Below the pieces are notes generated by a model. It was given only the letters and a program-made list of their open reading frames with translations, had not been told where the DNA came from and did no database searches. A program made the position numbers and the translations under genes. A stretch of DNA of 64,000 nt. Source: Polynucleobacter antarcticus (lineage in GTDB: Bacteria > Pseudomonadota > Gammaproteobacteria > Burkholderiales > Burkholderiaceae). The first letter of the stretch is position 1. Each line of letters begins with the position of its first letter. The stretch lies in the NCBI RefSeq assembly GCF_013307245.1, contig NZ_CP028941.1, forward strand, positions 1,302,001 through 1,366,000, written 5' to 3'. Of this stretch, positions 25,552 to 34,699 are shown piece after piece.

Positions 25552-28500
25552 TTAGTTGATTTCCTTAATAGAGCCTGTAGCAGAAATTAAATAGGCTTTA
25601 CTAGGCTTATCAGCCCTGATGCGCCCCAACTCTGTTTGGTAGCCCTGTAACTGTTTGCGGTATTTTTCATACTGTTCACTACCCTGTGCTGGAATGGTCA
25701 GCTTGTAATCCAGAATCGCTAAGTGATCTTCAAACTCGACTAGTCGATCCATGCGATAACTCTTACCTTCCTCTGTCGCAATATCGATCTCATTCCATGC
25801 CTGTAGCCATGGCCCAGAAATGAGATAAGGTTGCAAGGCTGGCGCTTCTAATACTGTCTTGGTCCTCTCGAGTACTTTGATGGCGCGCTCTTGATCTACA
25901 TCGAGCCAGTTCATGACCTCTTGCTCACTGGGTAATGATGGTGCCAATACATTGTCAGAGCTTACGGTAAGGAATTCCAGCAGCTTATGGAAATGCACAC
26001 CCTCTTCTAAAATTTCTGGATCGGGCTGCACTTGGGTCTGATCTAAAGCTTTTGCGATTTGTTCGCGTGCTAATTCACCATCCTCAATCTGAGCCAGATT
26101 ATCTTGATGACTCTGCACGGCAAGATCCCATTCAATCTGAAAGTGGTCCATCTTAAATGGCATGCTGCCAAGTTCAGCTTTGATATCCTGTGGCTTGCTA
26201 GTGGTATCTTGCAAATTAAGTGCATCTAGATCTAAGGTACTCATACCAGCAGCCAATGCCCGACCGTACCAAGAACGTTCCTGAATACCTGTCTTCGTCC
26301 TACCCTGCACCCCGCTGAACCATAGACCCTGCTTTGCCCTGGTCATGGCTACATAAAGTAAATTCCAATTTTCATTTTGGCTTACTTCATTCTCTTTGTT
26401 ATGAATAAGGCTACGTTCACCCGTCAATGATTTGGAGGTATACAGAGATAAATGACTGGGGCTAATCTGATCCGGGGACCAATCTAAGAGGACGCCGCGG
26501 TGTGGTGCCTTCCACTCTGTATGGTTAGTATCGAGCATGATGACAAAGGGTGCCTCCAGTCCTTTAGCGCCATGAATCGTCATCAAACGTACACGCTTAT
26601 GCTGATCTTCTTCAGACAACTCACTATCTACATCGACCTCGCCAATATCATCATTGGCATCAGCCTCAGACTCTGCTTCCACATCACCCTCATCGGGGGT
26701 TTCATCGATATCACCACGCCGCATAGCATTCATATCATCAATGAATCGACTTAAACTGGGATAGCGACCACCATCTTGATTTAAAGCCAGCTCTAAGAAC
26801 GCATCCAAATTAGCCAACACTTGTGCTCGCGCTAAATTTTGAGCAACAACTGCATACTTAATCCGTAGATTACTTTCCGCATAAATCAAATCTAATAAGT
26901 CATGTACAGGCAAGGCTTCACCTAGTTGGCGCCAATGGGCTAAATAACGGGCTGCCTTTTGTGTTTCTGGATGCGAACTGGCCTGCAATGCATCCCACCA
27001 AAAAGAATCATCAAAATGGGGATCGCCCACATTGATACTGAGCATCTGCATTTGCACTTCAGTAAAACTAAAGATAGGGCTTCTGAGTACTTGCGCCAAC
27101 GGCAAGTCATGCCTTGGGGACACCAATACCGTGAGCAATGCAATTAAATCATCGATCTCTAAGGTATTTAAGAGCCCCCCTAAACGTGAACTGTCATAAG
27201 CGAGGCCTGCTTCCCGTAGCGCTCTCTCAAACTGCGGAAGATACTGACGGCGCTTTACCAATAGGATGAAATCACTGGCGTAGGCTGGTCGCCAATACTC
27301 TTTACCGTCTTTTTTATCCACGACTTGACGCGTCGCCAGAATGTGATGAATCAAACGACTCACCTGCTTACCTTCCTCGTAGCGCTGTGCAATACCTATT
27401 GTTTGACTAGCATCTTCAATGGCATTATCAAAAGCCGTCCCCAAGCGCTCTAGCTGTTCTTTTTCTACCCGATCTATTAAGGGCAATAATTGAGCCTCAC
27501 CTGTAGTCGTATCATCCGACTGCATCAAGGCATCTGACTTAAGTACTTTCGGCGCTTCCCAAGCCGTAGTCTGTGGAGAGTAGGGATAGCTAGGCGGCAA
27601 TGTACCAGCTAAAAAGATATCGTTCACGGCATCATTAATCGCCGGTGCATTTCTGCGGGTTTTATTTTGAGATAGAGACTCTGCCTTTAATTTATTCACC
27701 AAAAAATCTCTAGCACTATCAAATAAGCGAGGGTCAGCACGGCGGAAACGATAAATCGATTGTTTTGGATCTCCCACAATGAAGACGCTGGGCATTGAGC
27801 CATCCCCTCCATAACCGTCCAACCAAGAGCGCAAAATCTGCCACTGCAGAGGATTCGTATCCTGAAACTCATCAATCAGAATATGCTTATATTTAGCATC
27901 CAAACGTGACTGCAGATAAGCAGCATTAGCTGGATCAGCCATGAGTTGACTCACACCAATTTCTAAATCGTCAAAGTCACGCACACGCATGGATTCTTTG
28001 GCCTTGGCCATGTGTAGGAGCATGGCCTCACTCATCGCAAACCAAGCATCATTGAGTTGATGTATGAGTGCTTCACTTTGCCATGCAAACAAGGCTTCAA
28101 ATGCCTCAACCCATTGATTTCGGATTGCGGTGATCTCTGCAGGATTGCCGCCAGACTGGGCAAGGTATTTCAGCATCGGTGCGGAAGTAGCGGCAATATC
28201 AGCCAATGGTGTCAATTTTTGCGTTAAGAAAATGGATTGCCATTCATTTACTATCTCCATCACCGATTTTCCAGTGCGGTGAAGTTCAATCGCTTTCTCA
28301 ATGATGGGTACTCGACCTATTTGGGTGGGCGTACCATGACTAAAGCATTGATATAGAAAATCTAAATTGTCTTTAGTTTGCACTTCGCCCCAAAAAGCTT
28401 CTAGCGGGTTAGGTTTACCCAAACAAGATAGGCATCTATCTAAATGCTGGATGGGGCTTATTCCTTGTGCTGCGCAAGCACCCTGAAAAAATGACCATGC

Positions 28501-29094
28501 ACCACGTTGTTTAAACAGACTGTAATTACCCATCAAGAATTTTTGGGTTTCGCTCGCTCCAAATTCGGCTAATAAAATATCGTAGTATTTTTTAAGATCT
28601 ACAGGTAAATTCCCCCACCAATCTTCCATGCATTCTTCTTGCAAGCGCTTAGCATCTTCTCGTAAGCTAAAGCCGGGCTGCACATCTGCAGAAACCGGTG
28701 CCGCACCCAGCAAACGACCAAACCAACCATGGAAGGTATCAATCACAATCGCTTGTGGACTTGCTAGTACTTTAAGATAGAGCGCTCTTGCTTCAGGCAG
28801 CAGCGTAATCGCCTCGCTTTCCGAAAGCCCTCTTTTAACTAATTCCTTAGTCAAGCTCACATCATCGCTACTAGAAAATTCCTCTAGCAACCCATAGAGT
28901 CGATCACGCATCTCTTGCGCTGCTTTGCGGGTAAAGGTGAGTGCAAGGATTTCTTGGGGCTTTGTGCCAGCAAGCAGCAGCCTAATCATCCGAGCCACTA
29001 ATAGCCAGGTTTTGCCGCTACCAGCACATGCAGACACAATCACAGACTTATCTGGATTGCAGGCAATGGCGTAATCGAACTCTTTGCTCACCAC
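25552..29094 (-). CDS. addA: AddA-like UvrD-family helicase-nuclease
   Basis: A 1,180-residue SF1 helicase. Walker A ACAGSGKTW (near 23-31), motif Ia LALTFTRKAAQEMRDR, Walker B ILIDEFQDTNPLQWQ, motif III VGDPKQSIYRFRRAD, motif V MTIHGAKGLEAPFVI and motif VI LYVAMTRAK are all present. The C-terminus holds a RecB-like nuclease: YRMDRLVEF and LAILDYKLT supply the Asp and Asp-x-Lys residues. With the AddB-like partner just upstream (7-base overlap) it forms the end-resection complex that replaces RecBCD. The helicase core contains an acidic insert (DEGDVEAESEADANDDIGEV) between helicase segments. Confidence 0.9.
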   Translation of the reverse strand: MVSKEFDYAIACNPDKSVIVSACAGSGKTWLLVARMIRLLLAGTKPQEILALTFTRKAAQEMRDRLYGLLEEFSSSDDVSLTKELVKRGLSESEAITLLPEARALYLKVLASPQAIVIDTFHGWFGRLLGAAPVSADVQPGFSLREDAKRLQEECMEDWWGNLPVDLKKYYDILLAEFGASETQKFLMGNYSLFKQRGAWSFFQGACAAQGISPIQHLDRCLSCLGKPNPLEAFWGEVQTKDNLDFLYQCFSHGTPTQIGRVPIIEKAIELHRTGKSVMEIVNEWQSIFLTQKLTPLADIAATSAPMLKYLAQSGGNPAEITAIRNQWVEAFEALFAWQSEALIHQLNDAWFAMSEAMLLHMAKAKESMRVRDFDDLEIGVSQLMADPANAAYLQSRLDAKYKHILIDEFQDTNPLQWQILRSWLDGYGGDGSMPSVFIVGDPKQSIYRFRRADPRLFDSARDFLVNKLKAESLSQNKTRRNAPAINDAVNDIFLAGTLPPSYPYSPQTTAWEAPKVLKSDALMQSDDTTTGEAQLLPLIDRVEKEQLERLGTAFDNAIEDASQTIGIAQRYEEGKQVSRLIHHILATRQVVDKKDGKEYWRPAYASDFILLVKRRQYLPQFERALREAGLAYDSSRLGGLLNTLEIDDLIALLTVLVSPRHDLPLAQVLRSPIFSFTEVQMQMLSINVGDPHFDDSFWWDALQASSHPETQKAARYLAHWRQLGEALPVHDLLDLIYAESNLRIKYAVVAQNLARAQVLANLDAFLELALNQDGGRYPSLSRFIDDMNAMRRGDIDETPDEGDVEAESEADANDDIGEVDVDSELSEEDQHKRVRLMTIHGAKGLEAPFVIMLDTNHTEWKAPHRGVLLDWSPDQISPSHLSLYTSKSLTGERSLIHNKENEVSQNENWNLLYVAMTRAKQGLWFSGVQGRTKTGIQERSWYGRALAAGMSTLDLDALNLQDTTSKPQDIKAELGSMPFKMDHFQIEWDLAVQSHQDNLAQIEDGELAREQIAKALDQTQVQPDPEILEEGVHFHKLLEFLTVSSDNVLAPSLPSEQEVMNWLDVDQERAIKVLERTKTVLEAPALQPYLISGPWLQAWNEIDIATEEGKSYRMDRLVEFEDHLAILDYKLTIPAQGSEQYEKYRKQLQGYQTELGRIRADKPSKAYLISATGSIKEIN

Positions 29095-32087
29095 ATACCC
29101 TTTCTACAGATGCCTCTGGCTTCGCAGTACAAGCAGACGCTATCGGGAGCAAATGCCTTCATCGGCTTACGAGCCCATAAACTATTTAAGTCTTTGACGA
29201 TCTGCTCTGAAAATTGCACCATGACTTCTGGCATCTCTTGAACAGGCTGCGTTCTGATCATTTTCTCTGTGCCTTTATCGAGCTCCGCTTTTAAGCTAAC
29301 CCACTCAGCCTGTTGGATGGTTCGTCCAGGCAGATGGGCTGCAATAGCATTCTCATTGACACTCCGGGCATAGATTAATAATTGCGGATCATCCAAGATA
29401 TTTTTGGCACGATCTGTAATCTTTTTCATCTTTTGATTTTTATAATCAATCACCGCAGCAACAGTCTGATCCGTTTGATGAATATCAAAACGATCAGCGC
29501 GCCCACCAATCTGAATATCCCTTTGAATACCCTCCGGATCCATCAAAGTTAATGTGAAGCTAATTGGTAACTCAGCATCGTGATAGCGCCAGCCCTCAGA
29601 TTCACGCTTTAACTGCCAATCTACAAAACTCGGGATTTGTTTTTGCCAATCGCGTAGAGTACCGAGGACTCTGGCATCCCCAGCAATTAAGCGCTCAAAT
29701 TCTTTTTCAGAATATCGGATTAACTGATCGATCATCCATTGGCGACGTACTTCATGCCCATCATGAAGAGATGAATGGGTCTTTTCTTCTTCGGTCTTAA
29801 GTGCCTGAAAAAAGGTTTTTAGCAAAGCATGTAGAGTTTGGCCCACTAAAGATGCATCAAAGCCTTCCTCAAATTCTTTAGCCTTACGTAACCCTAAAAG
29901 ACTACTGACGTAATACCGATAGGGACAATCACGCAAAGCTTTATAAGCACTCGGTGAAACAGTCATGGGGATAGCCAACTCTTTATGGGGGTTACCAACT
30001 GCCATCTGAATGGGCTGCGATTGACCGTCATATATTTGCGGCTTAAGCTCAATGGCCCGCCATTGTTTGAGCTCTATTTGTAAGCGCTGAATCCAAGCTG
30101 AAGGCCTGAGTGGTTCACCACTTTTACTTTTGCTCTGCCAGAGTAAATCCACGTGCTTACAAGAGACTAATAGCTGAGACAAATCTCTGGCCTGCTGAAT
30201 ATATTGAGCATTCATCGTGGAAGATTTGAGATAGCGGTTGAGCGTATCCGAGAAAAATAAGGGTGGCTCAGAAAAAGCAGGTAATTGCTGCTCATCGCAA
30301 CCCACCACCACTACCGCGTCAAATTGACGTAAGCGTGTTGAACTTAGCGGCAAAATACTCAAAGTTGCCTGCGCCTGCTTACCAGTCTCTGAATAGCTCG
30401 CTTCTTCAATCACCGTTTTTAAAAGACTGAGCCACTCGGGCAAACGCATCTTCACATGTTGATAGGCTCCCGCGCTCAGATCAAAACTCTGAATAATTTC
30501 TAACAATTGCTTGCCGGCAGCGTCTTTCTCAAGGCGCATCAACATACCTGTTTCCTGTAGATCAGATTGCAGGCGCGCATATGCGCTTGAGCAATCTAAT
30601 GCGAGGTTTTGCCAAGCCAGATGGCGGCTTTGAACAAAATGAATGAGCTCGAGCAGATGGGCGTTGGGTGATCCACCATGACTTGATGCATAGAGATTAG
30701 CCCGATCTATAGCTGCCCTAAAAGTTTCCCATCCAGACTGTGCCTGACTCGCAATCAAAATATCTTCTAATTGAGCAATCAGGCCTTCACATATTTCTGG
30801 TGATGTATTCAGACTATATGCAAGATCAAAATAGGGGTTTTGCAAAAAGGCAAATAGAGTGTTTGCAGTAGGTCCTTCTCTTGGTGCTCGAATCAGTTCT
30901 AACCACGAATCCAGAGCAGCTGCTGCTCGAGTAGTAGATAGCTTCCACCCTGTTTCATCCAGGATACGTAGCGAATCTCCCAAACGACTGAGTAGTGCAC
31001 GCGCCCTTCTGGCTGCTAAACGATCTTGTGCCACTAAGGCAATATTGGTCTTGCCTGCAATCAAATGTTTTTCAATTGATTTTGTTGCGGCCCAGGCTAG
31101 CTCTTCAAAACGTCTTGCTGCAAGCAGATTCCAAATACCGTTACTGGTTTCTTGAATATTATTTTTTATTTGCACTACATCTTGGGTGTCTGCACTCATG
31201 ATTTGACCATCACCATCTTGGCCACAGAGCGCCTCAGGCCATAATGCAACGGATTGCCAATCTAGATCAACGCGTACGACTGGCGCTACCTGCGCGTAGT
31301 TAGCGAAGTATTGGTCAATCAACTCTTGATCGATTGGCTTTGGATCTGCTGTTTGCACCCAGATAAATGGTCTTGCTATCTTGCGCACAGCACCACTTTG
31401 AGCTGACTGCAAATGGGCTGCCATGGCTAAGTGCTTACGAATTACGGGATCACCTGCATGCGTCAGGTGACGCCAAAATGCCAGTAAAACGGCAGACTCT
31501 TCATCCACAATATTGCGTGATAGACCCACATACGCTTTTGCTACCGCTTGATCTAACACACGCTCTACTTGCTTTAACGACAAAGAGCTATCTAATTTTT
31601 GGTCTTTTAATAAGGCATTTAGCTCATCCTGCAATTGCGGGACAACCGCTTCCGATAAAGCATCACATGCATCAATCACGGCTTGCGCTAATCCCCATGC
31701 ACCCGCTTCACTCTCGGCTTTAAACCAGGCTTGTAGCACTTTATGCTTGCGCAGATTTACGAAAACGGATAACCAACGTTCTAGGTCTGTTTGTTTTTTG
31801 GGGAACTTCCAAGCACCTGGTGCCGCCTCTAGCCAATCTTGAAAGCTCATCACTTGGGGTAAGAAAGCAATCTGGGGATCTAGGTCTTTGGGTCGATATT
31901 GCTCTAAGGCGGCTCTCACCCCGATTAATGGCCCTGCAGTGCTAAGCACCACCAAGGGGCGCTGCTGGGTTTGAACCGCACAATTCCAAATACCCTGGGC
32001 AAGCGCCTGCAGAGCACCTGCATTAGGCGCAATCCTCCAGGCATGTGGCTGCTTTTGCTGGGAAATGGTCGGAAATGGCATGGACAT
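29088..32087 (-). CDS. addB: AddB-like PD-(D/E)XK nuclease
   Basis: A 999-residue partner of AddA. The N-terminal part is an inactivated helicase-like fold, starting HAWRIAPNAGALQALAQGIW and lacking a Walker A loop. The C-terminal nuclease shows GGRADRFDI then AAVIDYKNQK (catalytic Asp and Lys). Four cysteines arranged as in the AddB iron-sulfur staple are visible: Cys in LRDCPYRYYVSSL, and the trio CLYCEARGIC at the very end. It is first in the operon and divergent from trxA, with 129 bases between. That gap holds a GGCTTAT/ATAAGCC stem (32146-32166). Confidence 0.87.
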   Translation of the reverse strand: MSMPFPTISQQKQPHAWRIAPNAGALQALAQGIWNCAVQTQQRPLVVLSTAGPLIGVRAALEQYRPKDLDPQIAFLPQVMSFQDWLEAAPGAWKFPKKQTDLERWLSVFVNLRKHKVLQAWFKAESEAGAWGLAQAVIDACDALSEAVVPQLQDELNALLKDQKLDSSLSLKQVERVLDQAVAKAYVGLSRNIVDEESAVLLAFWRHLTHAGDPVIRKHLAMAAHLQSAQSGAVRKIARPFIWVQTADPKPIDQELIDQYFANYAQVAPVVRVDLDWQSVALWPEALCGQDGDGQIMSADTQDVVQIKNNIQETSNGIWNLLAARRFEELAWAATKSIEKHLIAGKTNIALVAQDRLAARRARALLSRLGDSLRILDETGWKLSTTRAAAALDSWLELIRAPREGPTANTLFAFLQNPYFDLAYSLNTSPEICEGLIAQLEDILIASQAQSGWETFRAAIDRANLYASSHGGSPNAHLLELIHFVQSRHLAWQNLALDCSSAYARLQSDLQETGMLMRLEKDAAGKQLLEIIQSFDLSAGAYQHVKMRLPEWLSLLKTVIEEASYSETGKQAQATLSILPLSSTRLRQFDAVVVVGCDEQQLPAFSEPPLFFSDTLNRYLKSSTMNAQYIQQARDLSQLLVSCKHVDLLWQSKSKSGEPLRPSAWIQRLQIELKQWRAIELKPQIYDGQSQPIQMAVGNPHKELAIPMTVSPSAYKALRDCPYRYYVSSLLGLRKAKEFEEGFDASLVGQTLHALLKTFFQALKTEEEKTHSSLHDGHEVRRQWMIDQLIRYSEKEFERLIAGDARVLGTLRDWQKQIPSFVDWQLKRESEGWRYHDAELPISFTLTLMDPEGIQRDIQIGGRADRFDIHQTDQTVAAVIDYKNQKMKKITDRAKNILDDPQLLIYARSVNENAIAAHLPGRTIQQAEWVSLKAELDKGTEKMIRTQPVQEMPEVMVQFSEQIVKDLNSLWARKPMKAFAPDSVCLYCEARGICRKGMW

Positions 32088-32216
32088 TAAAAGCGGGTCT
32101 TGGCGAGTATTTTCATTACGTTTTTAAAATTTAGGCAGAACTGATGGCTTATTGCTAATATAAGCCCTGTAGCGTAATAGCTAGATAAGACTAAATAAGA
32201 CCAAAAAGGAATTTCC

Positions 32217-32543
32217 ATGAGCGCCGGTATTAAATATGTAACTGATGCCTCTTTTGAGCAAGACGTTCTCAAATCCGATAAACCTGTGTTGCTGGACTTC
32301 TGGGCTGAGTGGTGCGGTCCCTGCAAGATGATCGGCCCTATTCTGGAAGAGCTCGCTGGCGAGTATGGCGATAAGATCCAAATCGCCAAGATGAATGTCG
32401 ATGAGAACCAAGGTGTTCCTGCCCAATTTAATATTCGGGGCATTCCAACACTCATCCTATTTAAGAACGGCACTGTTGCTGCTCAAAAAGTAGGTGCTTT
32501 GGCCAAATCCCAGTTGACTGCATTTATTGATAGTCATCTGTAA
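32217..32543 (+). CDS. trxA: Thioredoxin 1
   Basis: A complete 108-residue thioredoxin with the active site WCGPC (Cys33 and Cys36), the preceding LLDFWAE, the cis-proline loop RGIPTLILF, and GALAKSQL at the end. It reduces protein disulfides in the cytoplasm. AAGGA lies about 8 bases before the ATG. It is directly followed by a terminator and then rho, a conserved trxA-rho neighbourhood in proteobacteria. Confidence 0.97.
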   Translation: MSAGIKYVTDASFEQDVLKSDKPVLLDFWAEWCGPCKMIGPILEELAGEYGDKIQIAKMNVDENQGVPAQFNIRGIPTLILFKNGTVAAQKVGALAKSQLTAFIDSHL

Positions 32544-32555
32544 ATCGTCCTTGAT

Positions 32556-32585
32556 CACAGGCTCACTGGGTGGGCCTGTGGTTTT
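32556..32585 (+). terminator. Rho-independent terminator after trxA
   Basis: CACAGGCTCAC (32556-32566) pairs with GTGGGCCTGTG (32570-32580), including one T-G pair and a 3-base loop, followed by GTTTT. It should separate trxA from rho. Confidence 0.8.
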
Positions 32586-32622
32586 AAAAGCGCTTTAGAC
32601 CTGTTTTAGCGCCTTTTGATCC

Positions 32623-32650
32623 TTGCGAGACCCGATTTTTAGTGTAATAT
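32623..32650 (+). promoter_or_regulatory. Candidate rho promoter
   Basis: TTGCGA (32623-32628) and TAATAT (32645-32650) are spaced by 16 bases, placing a start near 32657 and leaving a leader of about 170 bases before the rho ATG. A long leader fits the known autoregulation of rho by premature termination in other bacteria. The match is moderate and no other element in 32586-32827 stands out. Confidence 0.4.
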
Positions 32651-32827
32651 CTACTTCATCAGTATTTCACCGCACATACCAGTGCCCCGACTTTTCGTTT
32701 TCTTACTCCCCCTTCTCTTTAGTAAACTCCCCAAAATTCTGTTTTTTATAGCTGTCTGATATCGATCTAGACAGCAATACCTCAAAACACATTCTTACTT
32801 CCCTCTTTATCTACACCCGAGAACCAC

Positions 32828-34090
32828 ATGCAATTATCTGAACTCAAAGTCCTCCACGTATCCGCTCTACTTGAAATGGCTTCCAGCCTAGAGATTGAAA
32901 ATACGCAACGGATGCGCAAACAAGAACTCATGTTCGCCATTCTCAAAAAGCGCGCTAAAGAAGGTGAGTCTGTATTTGGTGATGGCACTTTGGAGGTGTT
33001 GCCAGATGGCTTTGGTTTCTTACGCTCTCCAGATGCCTCCTATATGGCTTCTCCGGATGACATCTATATCTCCCCTGCCCAGATTCGTCGCTTTAACCTG
33101 CATACCGGTGACAGTGTTGAGGGAGAGGTTCGCACCCCTAAGGATGGTGAGCGTTACTTTGCTTTGGTCAAGGTCGACAAGATCAATGGCTTGCCACCTG
33201 AGGCGCTAAAGAACCGCATCATGTTCGAAAACCTCACACCACTCCACCCTAATCGCACGATTCATTTAGAACGTGAAATTAAAGCTGAAGAAAATTTAAC
33301 CGGTCGCATTATCGACATGATCTCCCCGATTGGCTTTGGTCAACGTGGTCTGATTGTGTCTTCACCAAAGTCCGGTAAGACGGTGATGATGCAGCATATT
33401 GCCCATGCGATTTCTACTAACTTTCCAGATGCCATTTTGATTGTTCTCTTAGTCGATGAGCGCCCTGAGGAAGTGACTGAGATGCAGCGCTCTGTGCGCG
33501 GTGAGGTGGTCGCCTCGACATTTGATGAGCCTGCGGTGCGCCATGTTCAAGTTGCTGAAATGGTGATTGAAAAAGCCAAACGCCTTGTCGAAATGAAAAA
33601 AGATGTCATCATCTTGCTAGACTCTATTACCCGTTTAGCGCGCGCCTACAACACTGTCATTCCTTCATCTGGAAAAGTATTGTCTGGTGGTGTCGATGCC
33701 AATGCGCTACAACGTCCAAAACGCTTTTTCGGTGCAGCTCGTAATATTGAAGAAGGTGGCTCTCTCACCATCATCGCTACTGCCTTGATTGAAACAGGTA
33801 GTCGGATGGATGATCTGATTTATGAGGAGTTCAAGGGTACCGGCAATATGGAAGTCCACCTCGAGCGTCGTTTAGCCGAGCGTCGTGTCTATCCGTCAAT
33901 TAACCTCAATAAGTCTGGCACCCGCCGAGAAGAGTTGCTGGTCAAGGCGGAAAATCTCCAGAAAATCTGGGTTTTACGTAAATTACTGGCTGATATGGAC
34001 GATATCGAGGCAATGAATTTCATTGTGGATAAGCTCAAATCAACCAAAAATAACAGTGAATTCTTTGATTTAATGCGTAAAGGTGGCTAA
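32828..34090 (+). CDS. rho: Transcription termination factor Rho
   Basis: A standard 420-residue hexameric RNA helicase. N-terminal Rho-N helix ([19 protein letters not shown]), the RNA-binding cold-shock-like domain with [20 protein letters not shown], the P-loop [13 protein letters not shown], Walker [17 protein letters not shown], the Q-loop [14 protein letters not shown] and the R-loop [12 protein letters not shown] are all in place. No insertion is seen between the domains. rpmE2 follows on the same strand after 168 bases. Confidence 0.97.
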   Translation: MQLSELKVLHVSALLEMASSLEIENTQRMRKQELMFAILKKRAKEGESVFGDGTLEVLPDGFGFLRSPDASYMASPDDIYISPAQIRRFNLHTGDSVEGEVRTPKDGERYFALVKVDKINGLPPEALKNRIMFENLTPLHPNRTIHLEREIKAEENLTGRIIDMISPIGFGQRGLIVSSPKSGKTVMMQHIAHAISTNFPDAILIVLLVDERPEEVTEMQRSVRGEVVASTFDEPAVRHVQVAEMVIEKAKRLVEMKKDVIILLDSITRLARAYNTVIPSSGKVLSGGVDANALQRPKRFFGAARNIEEGGSLTIIATALIETGSRMDDLIYEEFKGTGNMEVHLERRLAERRVYPSINLNKSGTRREELLVKAENLQKIWVLRKLLADMDDIEAMNFIVDKLKSTKNNSEFFDLMRKGG

Positions 34091-34204
34091 TTTGAGCTAG
34101 GAAAGCCAGGAACACTGCGCTTTCCCATTGATTTCATGGCATAATTTCGCTTTTATTGCTGTGGCAACTGCTTTCATTTATCGCAAGAGCAACAGCATTT
34201 AACT

Positions 34205-34242
34205 GGGTAAGTATTGAGGTCTCTCGACCTGAACGGCTACCC
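34205..34242 (+). promoter_or_regulatory. Nested hairpin in the rpmE2 leader
   Basis: Outer arms GGGTA (34205-34209) and TACCC (34238-34242) enclose an inner stem AGGTC-TCTC-GACCT (34217-34230). It ends 5 bases before the AGGA ribosome-binding site (34248-34251) of rpmE2. Position and shape suit an L31-binding autoregulatory leader, as known for L31 genes in other bacterial groups. The match to a known motif could not be checked here. Confidence 0.45.
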
Positions 34243-34258
34243 GCTAATAGGACTAATA

Positions 34259-34618
34259 ATGAAACCTGGCATTCACCCCGAATATCGTGAAATCGTCTTT
34301 GTAGACGTTTCTAACAATTTTAGCTTCAAGACTCGCTCTACGATGTCTACCAAAGAGAAAATCAAATGGGAAGACGGCAATGAGTATCCATTGTCCAAGA
34401 TCGAGACTTCATCTGAATCACACCCTTTTTACACTGGTACCCAAAAGATTATGGATACTGCGGGTCGTGTTGAGAAATTCCGTCAAAAATTCGGTACTAA
34501 AGCAGTTGCTAAGTCTACTGGTGATGGCGCCGCTAAAACAGCTGAGAAAAAAGCTGCTGCTGCAGAAGCAAAAGCTAGTGCTCCCGCTGCTAAAAAGACT
34601 ACAGCGAAGAAGGTTTAA
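34259..34618 (+). CDS. rpmE2: 50S ribosomal protein L31 type B with Ala/Lys-rich tail
   Basis: The product has 119 residues. The ATG at 34259 with AGGA 7 bases upstream is the start; a frame from 34214 is longer but unsupported. The core [27 protein letters not shown] and [20 protein letters not shown] is type B L31, which lacks the zinc-binding CxxC of type A. After about residue 85 comes a 35-residue Ala/Lys-rich tail with repeated AxAK-like steps, giving a product longer than the usual 80-90 residues. A hairpin leader precedes it and a terminator follows at 34658. Confidence 0.93.
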   Translation: MKPGIHPEYREIVFVDVSNNFSFKTRSTMSTKEKIKWEDGNEYPLSKIETSSESHPFYTGTQKIMDTAGRVEKFRQKFGTKAVAKSTGDGAAKTAEKKAAAAEAKASAPAAKKTTAKKV

Positions 34619-34657
34619 TCTTCTATTTGCGGGGAATCACTTCCCTACGAGATAATC

Positions 34658-34681
34658 AAGGCAGCGTTTGCTGCCTTTTTT
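34658..34681 (+). terminator. Rho-independent terminator after rpmE2
   Basis: AAGGCAGC-GTTT-GCTGCCTT followed by further T to 34681: a compact strong terminator, 40 bases after the rpmE2 stop and 19 before the next start. Confidence 0.92.
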
Positions 34682-34699
34682 ATTGCTCATTCCTAAGCC

